This document shows positions 1-5,682 of a DNA stretch of 6,588 bases, piece by piece. The stretch spans positions 1 to 6,588 of the forward strand of contig CAAEEC010000280.1 in NCBI GenBank assembly GCA_900754755.1. The letters are read 5' to 3'. The notes beneath the pieces were generated by a model that did no database searches, was not told the origin of the DNA, and worked only from the letters and a program-made list of their open reading frames with translations. The stretch comes from Clostridia bacterium. GTDB lineage: Bacteria > Bacillota > Clostridia > Christensenellales > Aristaeellaceae. Numbering within the stretch: the first letter of the stretch is position 1; the number at the start of each line of letters is the position of its first letter. The position numbers were made by a program, and so were the translations under genes.

Positions 1-1
1 C

Positions 2-103
2 AAGATGAACAAGTGCGTGGTGGTCGTTACCCACTCTGGCGAGCTGGCAAAGCAGGCCGATGAGGTGTTCCGGCTGCAAAAGGGCCTTTTATTCCTCGAA
101 TAA
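2..103 (+). CDS. ABC transporter ATP-binding protein, C-terminal end (partial)
   Basis: This is the last 33 codons of a gene that begins left of the window and ends at TAA (101-103). The readable peptide contains VVVVTHSGELAKQADEV followed by FRLQKG. The VTHS is the switch (H-loop) histidine that follows Walker B in ABC ATPases, and the A-D-x-V-x-x-L-x-x-G tail is typical of the MacB/LolD/BceA-like group of small ATPases that pair with FtsX-type permeases. The role would be to power export or peptide sensing at the membrane. No partner permease is visible, because the next gene to the right points the other way; it would have to lie to the left. The subfamily is inferred from a short tail only, so the substrate cannot be named. 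Confidence 0.8.
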   Translation, partial: KMNKCVVVVTHSGELAKQADEVFRLQKGLLFLE

Positions 104-104
104 C

Positions 105-134
105 CCGCGGCAAACCGTGGCGCGCCAAACGCGC
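105..134. other. Tandem GC-rich hairpins between convergent genes
   Basis: The 39 bases between the ABC ATPase stop and the acetyltransferase stop hold two back-to-back stems: CCGCGG (105-110) with CCGTGG (115-120), using one G-U pair on the + strand, and GCGCG (120-124) with CGCGC (130-134), a perfect 5-bp stem. They share base 120, so they compete at that position. Neither is followed by a clear run of T on either strand. They may slow or block transcription from both sides, but this is not a canonical intrinsic terminator. Confidence 0.3.
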
Positions 135-142
135 ACTCGCCC

Positions 143-766
143 TCAAAACGCAAACGCCGCGATCTTTTCCTGGAGCGCCGCCACGAACTTGCTGACGTGA
201 TACCCATCGCACACCGCGTGGTGTGCCTGGATGGCCAGCGGCAAAAACATCTTTTCCCCTTCCACAAAGGCCTGGCCCATGGTGAAGATGGGCAAAAGAT
301 ACTTGCCTTCGCCGAATATATTCAGGTTGAGGCCTTCAAAGCGCATCCATGGCAGCATGGAAACATCGAAGCAGTTTTCCGGCTGGCCGGGCTTGGGCGA
401 AAAGCGGCCCGAAGGCGCATAGCGGGCCACGTCCTCGCGGTAGCGCGCCAAAAACGCGGGAAAATCCCCGTCGCACAGCGTCCAGATGCTGGAAAACGTC
501 TCTTTCTCCGGGGAAAACACCGTGTATCTGGGGTGCATTTCATCAAAATATCCCAACCCTTCCGGCGTGAGCTGGGTGCGGAACTGCGCAAATTCGTTCA
601 CCGTCTGCGTGAGCAGCCAGAGCATGGACGGATAAATCTTATGCCCGCCCAGCCGCGTGATGTCCAGCCGCACGGTGATGGAATAGGTACACACCACCTG
701 CTGGATATAATGCTCGTAGTACTCCCGGCGCGGCCAGGTTTCCAGATCGATTTTGTGAAACGCCAT
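143..766 (-). CDS. cat: Chloramphenicol acetyltransferase (type A CAT family)
   Basis: The 207-residue cytoplasmic enzyme should transfer acetyl from acetyl-CoA to the 3-hydroxyl of chloramphenicol or a similar acceptor, acting as a trimer. The CAT signature HHAVCDGYH lies at 182-190. Using family spacing, His183 is the general base, Asp187 the structural aspartate, Ser136 (VSMLPW) matches Ser148 and Thr162 (FTMG) matches Thr174 of the classical enzymes, so the catalytic set is complete. The N-terminal WPRREYYEHY also fits the family. Length is slightly below the usual 210-220 residues. The start is ATG 764-766 behind GAAGGGAG (773-780). The gene is convergent with the ABC ATPase and divergent from the small membrane-protein gene. 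Chromosomal CAT homologues sometimes have other acceptors, so resistance is likely but not shown. Its leader may regulate it (see 781-827). Confidence 0.93.
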   Translation of the reverse strand: MAFHKIDLETWPRREYYEHYIQQVVCTYSITVRLDITRLGGHKIYPSMLWLLTQTVNEFAQFRTQLTPEGLGYFDEMHPRYTVFSPEKETFSSIWTLCDGDFPAFLARYREDVARYAPSGRFSPKPGQPENCFDVSMLPWMRFEGLNLNIFGEGKYLLPIFTMGQAFVEGEKMFLPLAIQAHHAVCDGYHVSKFVAALQEKIAAFAF

Positions 767-780
767 GTTTTTCTCCCTTC

Positions 781-827
781 AAAGAGCATCGCGCCGCTTT
801 CAGCGCCAGATGCGCATCTTTGGGCGC
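781..827 (-). promoter_or_regulatory. cat leader with two mutually exclusive stems
   Basis: In the transcript toward cat, one fold pairs GCGCC (827-823) with GGCGC (807-803) around AGAT/ATCT arms (819-816 and 811-808) and a GCGC loop. A competing fold pairs AAAGA (821-817), GCATC (813-809) and GCGC (806-803) with GCGC (794-791), GATGC (790-786) and TCTTT (785-781), about 14 pairs with two small bulges, ending just before the GAAGGGAG ribosome site. A five-codon ORF (ATG CGC ATC TGG CGC TGA, minus strand 817-800) lies across it but lacks a good ribosome site. Translational attenuation is known for some Gram-positive cat genes; here it is only inferred, and GC-rich DNA yields such pairings by chance. 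Confidence 0.3.
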
Positions 828-855
828 GATTTTTGCGGGTTTTATGGATTCGTGC

Positions 856-884
856 TTGAACTGGCCCATCCCTCATGGTATACT
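856..884 (+). promoter_or_regulatory. Sigma-A promoter with extended -10, for the small membrane-protein gene
   Basis: TTGAAC (856-861) serves as -35 and TATACT (879-884) as -10, separated by 17 bases, with TGG directly before the -10 giving an extended -10 element. Transcription should begin near 890, leaving a leader of about 27 bases that contains the GAAAGGAGGG ribosome site at 901-910. It is one of the two best promoter matches in the window. Confidence 0.75.
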
Positions 885-917
885 GAATGCGTTATCGCGC
901 GAAAGGAGGGAGCGGCA

Positions 918-1091
918 TTGAACTTCACGCAAATGCTTTCCGCCATCGTAGGCGTGCTGGCGCTGTTTTTGCTGATCTATGGCGCCTGCGTGCGCTCGCG
1001 CACCGTAGCGCTCATCGGCGTGGCGCTGGCAATTGCCGGCGGGCTTCTGGTATACTACGCATGGTGGGGCGCGATGCCCATCAGCGCGTAA
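918..1091 (+). CDS. Small two-helix membrane protein of unknown function
   Basis: This is a 57-residue protein that I do not recognise. The start is TTG 918-920, set by the very strong ribosome site AAGGAGG (903-909) about 8 bases upstream; the next in-frame ATG at 933 is too far from it. Residues from about 8 to 24 (SAIVGVLALFLLIYGAC) form one membrane segment and from about 30 to 48 (ALIGVALAIAGGLLVYYAW) a second, joined by the short positive stretch VRSRT, so a hairpin with both ends on the same face is likely. By the positive-inside rule the VRSRT turn should face the cytoplasm. It has its own promoter (856-884) and its own terminator (1094-1146), so it is probably a single-gene unit. Such tiny proteins often modulate a larger membrane partner, but nothing here names one. 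Confidence 0.72.
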   Translation: MNFTQMLSAIVGVLALFLLIYGACVRSRTVALIGVALAIAGGLLVYYAWWGAMPISA

Positions 1092-1093
1092 GC

Positions 1094-1146
1094 CGCGCAA
1101 AAGGCCGGCAAATCAGGGTTTTGGCCCCTGCCGGTTCTTTTGCGCG
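1094..1146. terminator. Bidirectional intrinsic terminator
   Basis: A perfect 10-bp outer inverted repeat, CGCGCAAAAG (1094-1103) with CTTTTGCGCG (1137-1146), encloses a perfect 6-bp inner stem, CCGGCA (1105-1110) with TGCCGG (1129-1134), and the loop can add a small GGG/CCC pairing. On the + strand the inner stem is followed by TTCTTTT; on the - strand it is followed by CCTTTT. It therefore suits both the small membrane-protein gene ending at 1091 and the DUF896 gene ending at 1113. The DUF896 stop codon sits inside the loop. Confidence 0.85.
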
Positions 1147-1349
1147 TCCAAATGTTCGCGCAGGCTCTTGTGGGTGCCGTCCTCGTATTTCACGCGGGTT
1201 TCATCCAGCGTGCGGCGGGTTTGCTCGCGGAAGGCCGCGATATAGGCCTTGCGCAACCGCTCGCGCTCGGCGCTTTCTTCGCTCGTCAGCGCGCGCGTCT
1301 TGGCCAGGCGCGCCAGTTCGTTGATGCGGCTGATGGATTGCTGGTCCAT
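1113..1349 (-). CDS. DUF896 (UPF0291, YnzC-like) small protein
   Basis: This 78-residue cytoplasmic protein matches the DUF896 family of Firmicutes, which forms a short helical hairpin; its function is unknown to me. Family features visible are ISRINELARLAKTRALTSEE at 6-25, then ERLRKAYIAAFREQ at 30-43, TRVKYEDGTH at 51-60, and a basic polar tail. The start is ATG 1347-1349 behind AAAGGAG (1365-1359 on the - strand), spaced about 9 bases. The 3' end is squeezed into the bidirectional terminator: the last residues (about QGPKP) are encoded by its right arm and loop, and the TGA is in the loop. The gene is divergent from the GNAT gene with only 31 bases between the start codons, so its promoter must lie within or very close to the GNAT coding region. 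I see no convincing -35/-10 there. Confidence 0.9.
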   Translation of the reverse strand: MDQQSISRINELARLAKTRALTSEESAERERLRKAYIAAFREQTRRTLDETRVKYEDGTHKSLREHLDAQKNRQGPKP

Positions 1350-1380
1350 GGTCTATCACTCCTTTAAGGGGGAAATACGT
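1350..1380. promoter_or_regulatory. Back-to-back ribosome binding sites of divergent genes
   Basis: The whole gap between the DUF896 and GNAT start codons is 31 bases. It holds the DUF896 ribosome site (CTCCTTT on the + strand, 1359-1365) directly against the GNAT ribosome site (AAGGGGG, 1366-1372). No space is left for promoters, so each transcript should start inside the opposite gene and the two 5' ends should be complementary. The 9-base word GGGAAATAC occurs at 1370-1378 and again at 1390-1398, exactly 20 bases apart, overlapping the GNAT start region. Confidence 0.55.
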
Positions 1381-1872
1381 ATGATTCGAGGGAAATACCT
1401 CACGTCGAAAGACGACATTGCGCCGGTGCTCGCCGTGCGCAACGCGGTGTTCGTGGAAGAGCAGGGCTTTTCCGCGGAAGGGGAGCGCGACGCCTACGAC
1501 GATATGGCGATTTACGCGCTCGCGTTCAACGAAGAGGGCGCGCCGGTTTCCACCGGCCGGCTGTTCGTGGACAGGGACGGCCAGTTCACCATTGGCCGCG
1601 TGTGCACTCTGCGCGCCTATCGCGGCCAGGGCTATGGCGATTTGATCATGCGCATGCTGCTGTACCGCGCGCAGGAGCTGCACGCGCCGGGGATCTACAT
1701 CCATTCCCAGGCCCCCGTGGCGCATTTTTACGAGCATTACGGCTTCCAGCCCACCGGCAAAATCGAATACGACGAGAGCGTGGAGCACATCCTGCTCTAC
1801 GCCAAGGCGGAGGACATCTGCCTCGAGGGCTCCTGCGCCCAGTGCGCGAACGCATCCCCGGAGGCGAAATAA
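1381..1872 (+). CDS. GNAT family N-acetyltransferase
   Basis: The 163-residue cytoplasmic enzyme should move acetyl from acetyl-CoA to an amine. The N-terminal half has VRNAVFVEEQGF (19-30), a strand-turn seen in ElaA/YjcF-like members. The acetyl-CoA loop (motif A) is RVCTLRAYRGQGYG (73-86), with the Q/R-x-x-G-x-G core at 81-86. Motif B is HFYEHYGFQPTG (115-126), whose tyrosine is the usual general acid. ATG 1381-1383 is chosen because AAGGGGG (1366-1372) lies 8 bases upstream and because an earlier in-frame start at 1249 would run through the DUF896 gene. The C-terminal tail adds three cysteines, C147-x4-C152-x2-C155, beyond the GNAT fold; they may bind metal or be redox active. The acceptor cannot be told from sequence. 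The gene converges on the DUF711 gene 49 bases away. Confidence 0.92.
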   Translation: MIRGKYLTSKDDIAPVLAVRNAVFVEEQGFSAEGERDAYDDMAIYALAFNEEGAPVSTGRLFVDRDGQFTIGRVCTLRAYRGQGYGDLIMRMLLYRAQELHAPGIYIHSQAPVAHFYEHYGFQPTGKIEYDESVEHILLYAKAEDICLEGSCAQCANASPEAK

Positions 1873-1887
1873 GCGGCGTATCCGCCG
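1867..1887 (-). terminator. Candidate terminator of the DUF711 operon
   Basis: On the - strand CGGCG (1887-1883) pairs with CGCCG (1878-1874) around a GATA loop, giving a 5-bp all-GC stem followed by CTTATTT (1873-1867). It lies about 35 bases after the DUF711 stop. The T-rich tail overlaps the stop codon of the convergent GNAT gene. The stem is short and the tail is interrupted by an A, so it is a weak candidate. The rest of 1888-1921 holds only small GC inverted repeats. Confidence 0.4.
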
Positions 1888-1921
1888 GGACGGCCGCCAG
1901 GGATTTCCCGCGCGAGGCGCG

Positions 1922-3274
1922 CTAGTTCTTCAAACTATGCAGCGGCGCGGGAATGCGGCCGCCCCGGTGGATAAAGTCTGCCGCGCTTTGCGGGCGCACC
2001 GGGATGACCGGCGCATGCCCCAGCAGGCCGCCGAATTCCACGCGGTCGCCCGTCTGGGTGCCTGGCGCGGGGATGACGCGCACGGCGGTGGTTTTGCCAT
2101 TGACCATGCCGATGGCGGCTTCGTCCGCGATGATGGCCGCGATGGTTTCTGCGGGAGTGTCGCCGGGAATGGCGATCATATCCAGCCCCACGGAGCAGAC
2201 GCAGGTCATGGCTTCGAGCTTTTCCAGCGAAAGCACGCCCTTTTCCGCCGCCTGAATCATGCCGATATCTTCGCTGACCGGGATGAACGCGCCGGACAGG
2301 CCGCCCACGTGCGAAGACGCCATGACGCCGCCCTTCTTCACCGCGTCGTTGAGCAGGGCCAGCGCGGCGGTGGTGCCATGCGCGCCGCAGGTTTCCAGGC
2401 CCATTTCCTCCAAGATGGCGGCCACAGAATCGCCAACCGCGGGCGTGGGCGCCAGGGAAAGATCCACAATGCCGAACGGCACATTCAGCCGCCGGGACGC
2501 TTCCAGCGCCACGAGCTGGCCCACGCGGGTGATGTGGAAGGCCGTGCGCTTGATCGTTTCCGCCACTTCGTCAAAGGGCCGCCCCCGCATGCCTTCCAGC
2601 GCGACCTTGACCACGCCGGGGCCGCTGACGCCCACGTTGATGGCGCAATCGCTCTCGCCGATGCCATGGAAGGCCCCCGCCATAAACGGGTTGTCCTCCA
2701 CCGCATTGCAGAACACCACCAGTTTGGCGCAGCCCAGGCCGCTTTTGTCCGCCGTCCGCGCGGCGGTCTGTTTGATGACGTCGCCCATCATGCGCACCGC
2801 GTCCATGTCGATGCCCGCGCGCGTGGAACCCACGTTGACGGAGGAACACAGGTATTCGGTTGCGCTGAGCGCCTCGGGAATGGATTCAATCAGCCGCCGG
2901 TCGGCCGCGGTGATGCCCTTATGCACCAGCGCGGAATAGCCGCCGATGAAATCCACGCCAGTTTCCCGCGCGGCCTTGTCCAGCGCCTGCGCGACTTTGG
3001 CCGGATGGCGGATCGCGCCGGTAATCAGCGCGACCGGCGTCACGGAGATGCGCTTGTTCACGATCGGCACGCCGAATTCCGATTCAATGGCGCGGCCCAC
3101 CTTCACCAGGTTTTCCGCCTGGCGGGTGATGCGGTCGTACACACGCACGCACAGCGCGCTCTCGTCGTCGCTCACACAGGACAGCAGGGAAATGCCCATG
3201 GTGATGGTGCGCACGTCCAGCTTCTGGTGGTCGATCATTTGCAGCGTCTGCAGGATTTCAGAGGTAGTGATCAT
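1922..3274 (-). CDS. UPF0210/DUF711 family protein (often labelled PFL family protein)
   Basis: The 450-residue protein has the family's usual length. Recognisable blocks are the start [20 protein letters not shown] (2-21), [20 protein letters not shown] (188-207), VGVSGPGV (214-221), DLSLAPTP (271-278), CGAHGTT (296-302), [17 protein letters not shown] (320-336) and [12 protein letters not shown] (363-374). These glycine-rich blocks suggest a barrel-type enzyme, but no reaction is established to my knowledge. The label PFL comes from resemblance to pyruvate formate-lyase; I see no glycyl-radical RVxGY motif near the C-terminus, so it should not be taken as that enzyme. The start is ATG 3272-3274 with AGGAGGG (3291-3285) that overlaps the stop of the ACT gene, 15 bases away, so the two are surely cotranscribed and probably translationally coupled. 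The pairing with the ACT protein is conserved across many bacteria and archaea. Confidence 0.93.
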   Translation of the reverse strand: MITTSEILQTLQMIDHQKLDVRTITMGISLLSCVSDDESALCVRVYDRITRQAENLVKVGRAIESEFGVPIVNKRISVTPVALITGAIRHPAKVAQALDKAARETGVDFIGGYSALVHKGITAADRRLIESIPEALSATEYLCSSVNVGSTRAGIDMDAVRMMGDVIKQTAARTADKSGLGCAKLVVFCNAVEDNPFMAGAFHGIGESDCAINVGVSGPGVVKVALEGMRGRPFDEVAETIKRTAFHITRVGQLVALEASRRLNVPFGIVDLSLAPTPAVGDSVAAILEEMGLETCGAHGTTAALALLNDAVKKGGVMASSHVGGLSGAFIPVSEDIGMIQAAEKGVLSLEKLEAMTCVCSVGLDMIAIPGDTPAETIAAIIADEAAIGMVNGKTTAVRVIPAPGTQTGDRVEFGGLLGHAPVIPVRPQSAADFIHRGGRIPAPLHSLKN

Positions 3275-3289
3275 GGCGCGCTGTCCCTC

Positions 3290-3571
3290 CTAAATCTGGT
3301 GCATCGCTTCGAAGATTTCGCTGCGCTGAACGCGAATCTGCACGTTCAACCGTTTCCCTTCGTCCGCCAGCGCCTGGTTCAGCCTGTCGAAATCGCAGTG
3401 TTCGCTGGATACATCCGCGATCAGGATCATGCTGAACAGGCCGGACACGATGGTCTGCGAAATGTCCAGAATGTTCACGTCATATTCGTACAGGATCCGC
3501 GTCACGTTGGCGATAATGCCCTTGCGGTCCTCGCCGAGAATGCTAATAACGGCTTTTTTCATTTCCTCCAT
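3290..3571 (-). CDS. ACT domain-containing protein (UPF0237 family)
   Basis: The 93-residue protein is a single ACT domain, a small fold that usually binds an amino acid or similar ligand at a dimer interface. The core is ILGEDRKGIIANVTRILYEY (11-30) followed by DVNILDISQTI (31-41), with the glycine of D-R-K-G-I-I typical of GcvR-like and UPF0237 members, then FSMILIADV (46-54) as the second strand. I chose ATG 3569-3571, with AGGGGGAG (3590-3583) 11 bases upstream. ATG 3560-3562 (90 residues, MKKAV) is a real alternative because family members usually begin there, though its GGAGG would be only 2-3 bases away. An in-frame ATG at 3602-3604 has no ribosome site. It sits between the ABC-F gene (53-base gap) and the DUF711 gene (15-base gap) and is a likely regulatory partner of the latter. 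Confidence 0.92.
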   Translation of the reverse strand: MEEMKKAVISILGEDRKGIIANVTRILYEYDVNILDISQTIVSGLFSMILIADVSSEHCDFDRLNQALADEGKRLNVQIRVQRSEIFEAMHQI

Positions 3572-3624
3572 TGGATTCTGCTCTCCCCCTTTGTCTCCAT
3601 TCATAAACGATGGTATGCCCTGCG

Positions 3625-5547
3625 CTAGGCCTTTTCTTCCAACAGTTCCGCCAGCTCGGCCCACTCGTCGTAGAGCGCGTCGAGCGTTTCTTTCGCGCGG
3701 GCGTGGCTCTCGGTGAGCGCGCGCCCGGCTTCGGGATCCTGCCAAGCGCCCGGCGCGGCCATTTCCGCCTCCAGACGGGCGACTTCCGCCTCCGTGCGGG
3801 CGATTTCCGCTTCCGCCGCGCGCACGCGGTCTTCCAGTTGCCGCCGCGATTCGCGCGCCAGCCGCTCCTTGCGCTTCAATTTGTCGCGCTGGGTCTGCGT
3901 CAACCCATCGGACGCCGCTTCCTCCGGCAACAGCGCGGCGCGCTTTTTCTCTAGATAATCGTCGTAATTGCCCAGGTATTCGCTCACGCCCTCCGCGCTC
4001 ATTTCGATCACGCGGTTGGCCACGCGATTGATGAAATACCGGTCGTGCGAAACGGCCAGCAGCGTGCCGTCGAAATCGTCCAGCGCGTGTTCCAGCACCT
4101 CGCGCGAGTCCATGTCCAAATGGTTCGTGGGCTCGTCCATAAACAGGAGGTTGTCCTTGCGCAGCATCAGCTTGGCCAGCGCCAGCCGGCCGCGCTCACC
4201 GCCCGAAAGCGTGTGGATTTTCTGGAACACATCGTCGCCAGTGAACAGGAACAGGGCCAGCACGCCGCGCACGCGGTCGGCGTCCAGGCGGGGAAAATCG
4301 TCCCACAGTTCGTTGAGCACATCCTTATCCGGATGGAGGCCCGCCTGGTGCTGGTCGTAATAGCCGATATCGACGTTCGCGCCAAACTTCATGGTGCCGC
4401 CATCCGCCGTTTCCTCGCCCACGAAGATGCGCAAAAGCGTGGTTTTGCCCACGCCGTTGGGGCCGATCAGCGCTACGCGGTCGCCCGCGCGCAAATGCAG
4501 GCTGAAGTGCTCGAAGAGCTTCCTGCCATCGTAGCTCTTGCTCAGATCTTTGGCGATCAGCACATCCTCGCCCGTGCGGCGGCGCGCCTCGAAGGAAAAG
4601 CGCACCTTATCCTCGCTCACGGGTTTTTCCAGGCGCACGATTTTTTCCAGCCGCTTTTCGCGGCTTTCCGCCGCCTTGATGGATTTTTCGCGGTTGAACA
4701 TGCGGTAGCGCGCGATGATCGCCTCCTGCCGGGCGATTTCCGCCTGTTGCAGCTTGTATTCCTTGAGCTGGCGCTCTAGGTTGGCCTGGCGCTTGCGCAC
4801 GAACGCGTCGTAATTGCCCGAATAGCGCGTGAGCCGCCCCATGGAAAGCTCCGCCATGCAATCGCACACCGCGTTCAAAAAATAGCGGTCGTGCGAAATG
4901 ACGATTACCGTGCCTGGATACTTTTTCAGCGTATCCTCCAGCCAGCCCACGGCAGCGAGGTCCAAATGGTTGGTCGGCTCGTCCAGCATCAAAATTTCCG
5001 GCTGCATCAAAAGAATGCGCGCCAGGCACAGGCGCGTCTTTTCCCCGCCAGAAAGCAGGCGCGCGGGCATATCCCGCCGGTCTTTGGCAAACCCCAGCCC
5101 GGCCAGCACGCCCTGCACCCGGCTGGGCCATTCGTAGCCGCCCGCGTCCTCAAAGCGGCGGGTGAGTTTGTCGTATTCGTTGCTCAGGCGGGCAAAGGCC
5201 TCCGCGTCCTCGTGGGCCTCGGCCATTTCGGCCTCCAGCGCGCGCAGGCGCTTTTCCATCGCGATCAGCGGATCGAACACGCGCGTGAGCTCCTCCATGA
5301 TGGAAAGCTCGCCATCGATGTCCGCGTGCTGGGTAAGAAAGCCGATCCGCGCGTCCCTGGCAATGGAAATTTCCCCGCCGTCGGATGGCATATCGCCGTT
5401 GATGATCTTCAGCAGCGTGGTTTTGCCGCTGCCATTCACGCCCACCAGGCCCAGCCTTTCGCCCTCCTGCAGCGCGAGCGTCGCGTCTCGGATCACTTCG
5501 TTGGTGCCGAATGCTTTGCGCACGGCGCTCAAGGATAACAGTACCAT
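3625..5547 (-). CDS. ABC-F family ATPase (YdiF-like)
   Basis: The 640-residue cytoplasmic protein has two ATPase domains and no membrane segments, so it is an ABC-F translation factor or ribosome-protection type rather than a transporter. Domain 1: Walker A GVNGSGKT (36-43), signature LSGGEKTR (165-172), Walker B with Glu190, then PTNHLD and switch His219. A charged linker (about 248-310) corresponds to the segment that reaches toward the ribosomal tRNA sites. Domain 2: Walker A GPNGVGKT (362-369), signature LSGGERGR (447-454), Walker B with Glu472, then PTNHLD and His501. The last 90 residues (about 550-640) are a heptad-like coiled coil, as in YdiF and Uup. All catalytic residues are present. 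The start is ATG 5545-5547 with GGGAGG (5558-5553) 5 bases away. It heads the operon with the ACT and DUF711 genes. Housekeeping function is likelier than drug resistance, but sequence alone cannot decide. Confidence 0.95.
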   Translation of the reverse strand: MVLLSLSAVRKAFGTNEVIRDATLALQEGERLGLVGVNGSGKTTLLKIINGDMPSDGGEISIARDARIGFLTQHADIDGELSIMEELTRVFDPLIAMEKRLRALEAEMAEAHEDAEAFARLSNEYDKLTRRFEDAGGYEWPSRVQGVLAGLGFAKDRRDMPARLLSGGEKTRLCLARILLMQPEILMLDEPTNHLDLAAVGWLEDTLKKYPGTVIVISHDRYFLNAVCDCMAELSMGRLTRYSGNYDAFVRKRQANLERQLKEYKLQQAEIARQEAIIARYRMFNREKSIKAAESREKRLEKIVRLEKPVSEDKVRFSFEARRRTGEDVLIAKDLSKSYDGRKLFEHFSLHLRAGDRVALIGPNGVGKTTLLRIFVGEETADGGTMKFGANVDIGYYDQHQAGLHPDKDVLNELWDDFPRLDADRVRGVLALFLFTGDDVFQKIHTLSGGERGRLALAKLMLRKDNLLFMDEPTNHLDMDSREVLEHALDDFDGTLLAVSHDRYFINRVANRVIEMSAEGVSEYLGNYDDYLEKKRAALLPEEAASDGLTQTQRDKLKRKERLARESRRQLEDRVRAAEAEIARTEAEVARLEAEMAAPGAWQDPEAGRALTESHARAKETLDALYDEWAELAELLEEKA

Positions 5548-5625
5548 ATCTTCCTCCCGAAATTCTGTAAACGCAAAATCAAGGCCAGGCAGGCCGTGGT
5601 CCCGGCGCGGTGAACCTTGCCCTTT

Positions 5626-5654
5626 ATTATACCAGATATTCGGTTAAGAGAAAA
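5626..5654 (-). promoter_or_regulatory. Extended -10 promoter and leader for the ABC-F operon
   Basis: Read on the - strand, TATAAT (5631-5626) is a perfect -10 preceded by TGG (5634-5632), an extended -10. At a 17-base spacing the -35 would be TTTTCT (5654-5649), a weak match, as is common when the -10 is extended. Transcription should start near 5619, giving a leader of about 72 bases to the ABC-F start. The leader holds a bulged stem, GG-TC-CCG with CGG-GA-CC (5616-5598), and GGCC-TGCCT-GGCC (5595-5583); it contains no ATG-initiated leader peptide. Confidence 0.72.
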
Positions 5655-5670
5655 GCTTTGCGCGGGCAAA
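5646..5670 (-). terminator. Weak terminator candidate after the SDR gene
   Basis: On the - strand TTTGC (5670-5666) pairs perfectly with GCAAA (5661-5657) around CCGC, and is followed by GCTTTTCTCTT. It lies 13 bases after the SDR stop codon. The stem is short and AT-rich, so termination may be partial. Its T-rich tail overlaps the proposed -35 of the ABC-F promoter, which would let some readthrough from the SDR gene enter the ABC-F operon. Confidence 0.35.
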
Positions 5671-5682
5671 TCCGGCAACCTT

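Noticed and set aside
104..142. A classical intrinsic terminator between the ABC ATPase and cat genes
   Set aside because: Stems are present but neither strand has a T run after them, so it was listed only as paired hairpins.
197..859. A 220-codon open frame on the + strand opposite cat
   Set aside because: The - strand frame carries the complete CAT active site and a good ribosome site; the + frame has neither a motif nor a ribosome site and would run across the cat leader.
1249..1380. A longer N-terminus for the GNAT protein, starting at 1249
   Set aside because: The extension is the reverse of the DUF896 gene and lacks a ribosome site; the ATG at 1381 has AAGGGGG at the right distance and matches the start of the GNAT fold.
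3572..3624. A separate promoter between the ABC-F and ACT genes (CATACC and TTATGAAT considered as -10)
   Set aside because: Neither has an acceptable -35 at 16-18 bases, so cotranscription from the ABC-F promoter is simpler.
1937..3628. A 563-codon open frame on the + strand opposite the DUF711 and ACT genes
   Set aside because: Its translation is rich in His, Arg, Gly and Ala with no family motifs, it has no ribosome site, and it mirrors two firmly recognised genes. It is a by-product of GC-biased codon use.
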